From Bacteroidales bacterium (lineage in GTDB: Bacteria > Bacteroidota > Bacteroidia > Bacteroidales > F082), in the NCBI GenBank assembly GCA_017460915.1, contig JAFUAA010000058.1:1-33455 (forward strand): 33,455 bases of DNA. Direction: 5' to 3'. Position 1 is the stretch's first letter. The number at the start of each line of letters is the position of its first letter. Shown in pieces: positions 31,298 through 33,455 of this stretch. The notes under the pieces are model-generated. The model had not been told where the DNA came from and ran no database searches. It saw only the letters and a list, made by a program, of their open reading frames with translations. Made by a program: the position numbers and the translations under genes.

Positions 31298-31846
31298 CTA
31301 AAGGTTCTGGCGGATTTGTAATCCGTCGGAAAAGAGTTGGGGATTTGAAATCCCCTTTTCAATACGTTCGGATTGCAAATCCGACCGAACTATAGTCGTT
31401 TCAATGGGAACGAGAGCGCGGTTAGGCGATTCCGCATTCTCGAAATGGAACCATGCCAAGGCTTCCTCTGTCCCGTTGGTGACGTAGAGCCGATAGTCGC
31501 CTGTGGGTTCGTTTTCCATGTATAGGCGGATGGTGGCCGGATACTGTTTCTTCACGTTCCTGGCATACAGCACGTCTCCGTTCTCGGCGGACAGGGTCAA
31601 CAGGCAGTCCTCGACGGTCTCGTTGAAATAGACGTAAACGGTTTTATCCACCAACTCGGCATAAATGTTGACATACCGCATGTCGGGCTTGATCATCGAG
31701 CCTTTCAGGTCGATTTTGTCTTTTTCCTTGCCCGAAACGTAATCCATTGTGGGTTTGGGGTTTTCAAAAGGATTAATCTTTTTGCACGAAACTACCGAAA
31801 AGATGACGGAGGTGAGAATAATCGATATTAAATATCTGTATTTCAT
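31298..31846 (-). CDS. DUF3244-like lipoprotein with a repeat-derived tail
   Basis: From ATG 31846 (MKYRYLISIILTSVIFSVVSC, a lipobox) the protein is 182 residues. DUF3244 features are KIDLKGSM, VDKTVYVYFNETVEDCLLTLSAENGD and YRLYVTNGTEEALAWF. The last 30 or so residues (VRSDLQSERIEKGISN, then PQLFSDGLQIRQNL) are encoded entirely by the family C palindrome triad at 31305-31390. The native stop has apparently been lost or bypassed into the repeat. The gene starts 11 bp after the HTH end of the TPR regulator, so it is probably in one operon with it. Confidence 0.75.
   Translation of the reverse strand: MKYRYLISIILTSVIFSVVSCKKINPFENPKPTMDYVSGKEKDKIDLKGSMIKPDMRYVNIYAELVDKTVYVYFNETVEDCLLTLSAENGDVLYARNVKKQYPATIRLYMENEPTGDYRLYVTNGTEEALAWFHFENAESPNRALVPIETTIVRSDLQSERIEKGISNPQLFSDGLQIRQNL
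31305..31390. repeat. Triad of palindromes, family C copy 2
   Basis: GCGGATT-TGT-AATCCGT with outer TTC/GAA (31305-31331), GGGGATTT-G-AAATCCCC (31339-31355) and GTTCGGATT-GCA-AATCCG-AC-CGAAC (31366-31390) follow in the same order and spacing as at 26598-26673. It encodes the tail of the lipoprotein above. Confidence 0.85.
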
Positions 31847-31857
31847 GGCTTTATTGG

Positions 31858-33098
31858 TTATTCTTTCATTTTGTTGTTGAGACATGCCCGAACTTTGTCG
31901 ACGTTATAGACGCTGCACCCCAACACGTCGGCGTATTCCTGTCGTGAGAGCTTGAAGTGGGAGAGGAGGCAGTAGCGGAACTCCAAATCGTTCAAATCGG
32001 GATATTGTTCTCGGATGGAGGCGATGAAACCTTTTTCAAGGCGTTGAGAATCAAGAGGGTGACAGCGACCAAAGCAGCCAACAAAACGATGACCAACACG
32101 ATAATCCATCGTTGCCGCGAGAGCATCTGGCGGTTGTATTGGTTGGCTTGCGCCTCAAAGTCGTATTTCTTCTGGATTTCGAGGACGGAACTTTGGCTTT
32201 GGTCGAAGAGGAGGTCGAGAGCCACCTGTTCGTGCTGTTTTTCAAACTGATAGGCACTTTCGTAGTCGCCCACAGCGAGCGCGTCCTTGATGAGGAAGCC
32301 GTACACTGCGGCTTGGGTCGCGGGACTGCATTCCACCGTTTCCATCGCGTTGAACATCTGCGACTTATAGTATTCCAACGAGTCGCGCTCACCCAAGGCC
32401 AGATAGACTTTCGCCAAGTTGAGCAGCGCGATGGGGCGGCGTTTTTCGTCCACCAACGGCATGGATTTCCGCAGGCACTCTAGGGCACTGTCGTAGTCGT
32501 CAATCAGTTGGTAAGCAACGGAATAGTTGTTCCAAACGGAGGCTTCAGTGACCATGTCATTGGAGGCTTGGGCAAGGTTTAGGGCTTGTTCGAGGTAGAC
32601 AAACGCGCTGTCGTATTCATCGATGACGAGGTCCATCATGGCTACGGCGTTGAGGCACTTGGCCTTGCGCGAGAGGCTGTCGCCCCACAGCGCGGCGGCT
32701 TCCTTGTAGTTGGCGATGACATCGGCTTCGTTGCCGCTCGCGTTGAGTAGGTCACCTATATAATATTGCGCGAAGGCCGCACTGACCGAGTCACCCGCCA
32801 TGCGCCCGTAGTGGTCGGCTTCTTTGTAGCAGTTCATCGCGGCCTCGTATTCCTTGTTGGCTTGGCGCACGCAGCCGCAGGAGAGCGCGGCGGGCGCGGC
32901 GTTGGCGTAGTCGTCGTGTTTCACGAAATAGGTGTACGCCTCAAAGATGTCTTCCCTCGTGCTGATGTCCTCGTAGGCTTTGTACGCGTCGCGCACCTCG
33001 GCCACGATGGCGGCCATCCGCTCGGTCTTGCTCTGTGAGTTGCAGGCGGTCAGAAGCATCGTGAGAAGGAGCACCATGGTTCGCAAAATCCGTTTCAT
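31858..33098 (-). pseudogene. TPR / transmembrane / HTH sensor-regulator, frameshifted before the HTH
   Basis: The start is ATG 33098 or 33113, with lipoprotein-like signal LRTMVLLLTMLLTAC. TPR-like helices occupy about residues 40-330, for example NKEYEAAMNCYKEADHYGR and YDSAFVYLEQALNLAQ. A transmembrane helix (WIIVLVIVLLAALVAVTLLI) follows. The first frame then stops at 31992 with SSPPSENNIPI. The correct continuation, LEKGFIASIREQYPDLNDLEF, then LSRQEYADVLGCSVYNVDKVR, is an HTH in the next frame ending at 31858. One missing A in the A5 run (plus-strand T 32032-32036) explains it. Such proteins sense envelope state and regulate nearby operons. The downstream lipoprotein genes are likely targets. 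Confidence 0.8.
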
Positions 33099-33133
33099 TT
33101 TTCCGTTTGTCATTTTCCGATGGTTTTCGATTG

Positions 33134-33141
33134 CAAAAATA
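33134..33141 (-). promoter_or_regulatory. Bacteroidota -7 promoter box for the envelope cluster regulator
   Basis: The minus strand reads TATTTTTG, matching TAnnTTTG, about 20-35 bp upstream of the possible starts of the TPR regulator. Confidence 0.6.
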
Positions 33142-33255
33142 TTACAAAAAATGCCTGAAAAATGCAATTTCAGCGCCATTACAAACTTTTGCAAAATCTA
33201 ATCGTTGATAATCAATTGTTTGAAAGTTTGGATTACAAATTTTTTCCTCCTTCGT

Positions 33256-33305
33256 TTCGCCGGATTTGCAATCCGGCGAAGTTGAATTGGGGATTTCAAA
33301 TCCCC
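33256..33305. repeat. Palindromes of family C, copy 3 (two of three)
   Basis: TTCGCCGGATT-TGC-AATCCGGCGAA (33256-33280) and GGGGATTT-C-AAATCCCC (33289-33305) match the first two parts of the triad. The third palindrome is absent and a terminator-like hairpin follows instead. Confidence 0.85.
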
Positions 33306-33313
33306 TTTTCGAT

Positions 33314-33348
33314 AGAGGGCGACTAAAAAGGTCGCTCTCTTTTTTTTT
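33314..33348 (+). terminator. Terminator-like hairpin with a T-run
   Basis: AGAGGGCGAC and GTCGCTCTCT pair fully (one G-T) around TAAAAAG and run into T residues. No plus-strand gene was seen upstream, so its partner transcript is unclear. No gene was recognised from 33142 to the right edge. Confidence 0.6.
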
Positions 33349-33375
33349 GTATTGGTCGAAACGATGATTGGCGAC

Positions 33376-33438
33376 AAGCCTTTTGGGGGGGTGTTTTTCG
33401 GGAGGCAGTCCTTCAAAGAGCCCCCCCCCCAAGGCCTT
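33376..33438. repeat. Inverted repeat with G7 and C10 homopolymers at the window edge
   Basis: AAGCC-TTTT-GGGGGGG (33376-33391) is mirrored by a run of ten C (33421-33430) and AAGGCCTTG. It could form a long hairpin. Runs of this length slip easily in replication and sequencing. No gene was recognised around it. Confidence 0.5.
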
Positions 33439-33455
33439 GTTTTCGCCTCAAAAGA

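Noticed and set aside
33142-33432. A 96-residue minus-strand frame at the right edge
   Set aside because: It runs through palindromic repeats and a terminator-like hairpin and has no recognisable domain or promoter.

Overview
The window reads as a chromosomal segment of an uncultured or gut-type member of the Bacteroidales (phylum Bacteroidota). The signs are the phylum's TAnnTTTG -7 promoter box in front of many genes (12 listed), type IX secretion C-terminal sorting sequences, DUF4270 and DUF3244 lipoproteins, a DUF4143 ATPase, an S46 dipeptidyl-peptidase and a TPR/transmembrane/HTH regulator. No rRNA, tRNA, CRISPR array, integrase or transposase was seen.

Layout. 1-2048: the 3' end of an unknown gene, then a DUF4143 ATPase gene that sits in the 3' end of meaB. 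It is bracketed by a 79-bp direct duplication of the last codons of meaB. 1963-9236: ordinary core genes: meaB, a stand-alone GT5 N-terminal domain protein, a DUF4270 lipoprotein, a secreted cyclophilin, pheS, a DUF2461 protein and a MATE transporter. 9259-10904: an Abi_2 (AbiD/AbiF-type) HEPN protein, with a strongly structured non-coding RNA candidate and a small HTH protein on the opposite strand. This is the best candidate for an unusual system. 11092-13433: an EFR1-type ferredoxin protein and a frameshifted type IX cargo protein.

13560-22302 is a minus-strand defence island. In order of transcription it holds an OLD-like ATPase, a TOPRIM DUF3226 partner overlapping it by 4 bp, an McrB-like AAA+ protein, an AlbA_2 (Schlafen-like) ATP-binding protein, a DUF2357/PD-(D/E)XK McrC-like nuclease and a Vsr endonuclease. 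A tandem 11-bp repeat separates the AlbA_2 gene from the nuclease gene. 22386-24412 returns to an internally deleted flavin reductase, a DUF177 protein, L32 (rpmF), a possible small RNA and a YafQ-type toxin-antitoxin pair. 24452-27761: an S46 peptidase and a GreA/GreB-Nudix fusion. 27787-33098: a minus-strand envelope cluster (sensor-regulator, three lipoproteins, two barrel-like proteins, a type IX cargo) in which three of the seven genes are broken.

Two themes cut across the genes. First, several families of short palindromic repeats recur, and in four proteins they are inserted in frame or form the C-terminal tail. Second, all five reading-frame lesions (four shifts, one stop) fall in surface or sensor genes, while the core and defence genes read through cleanly.
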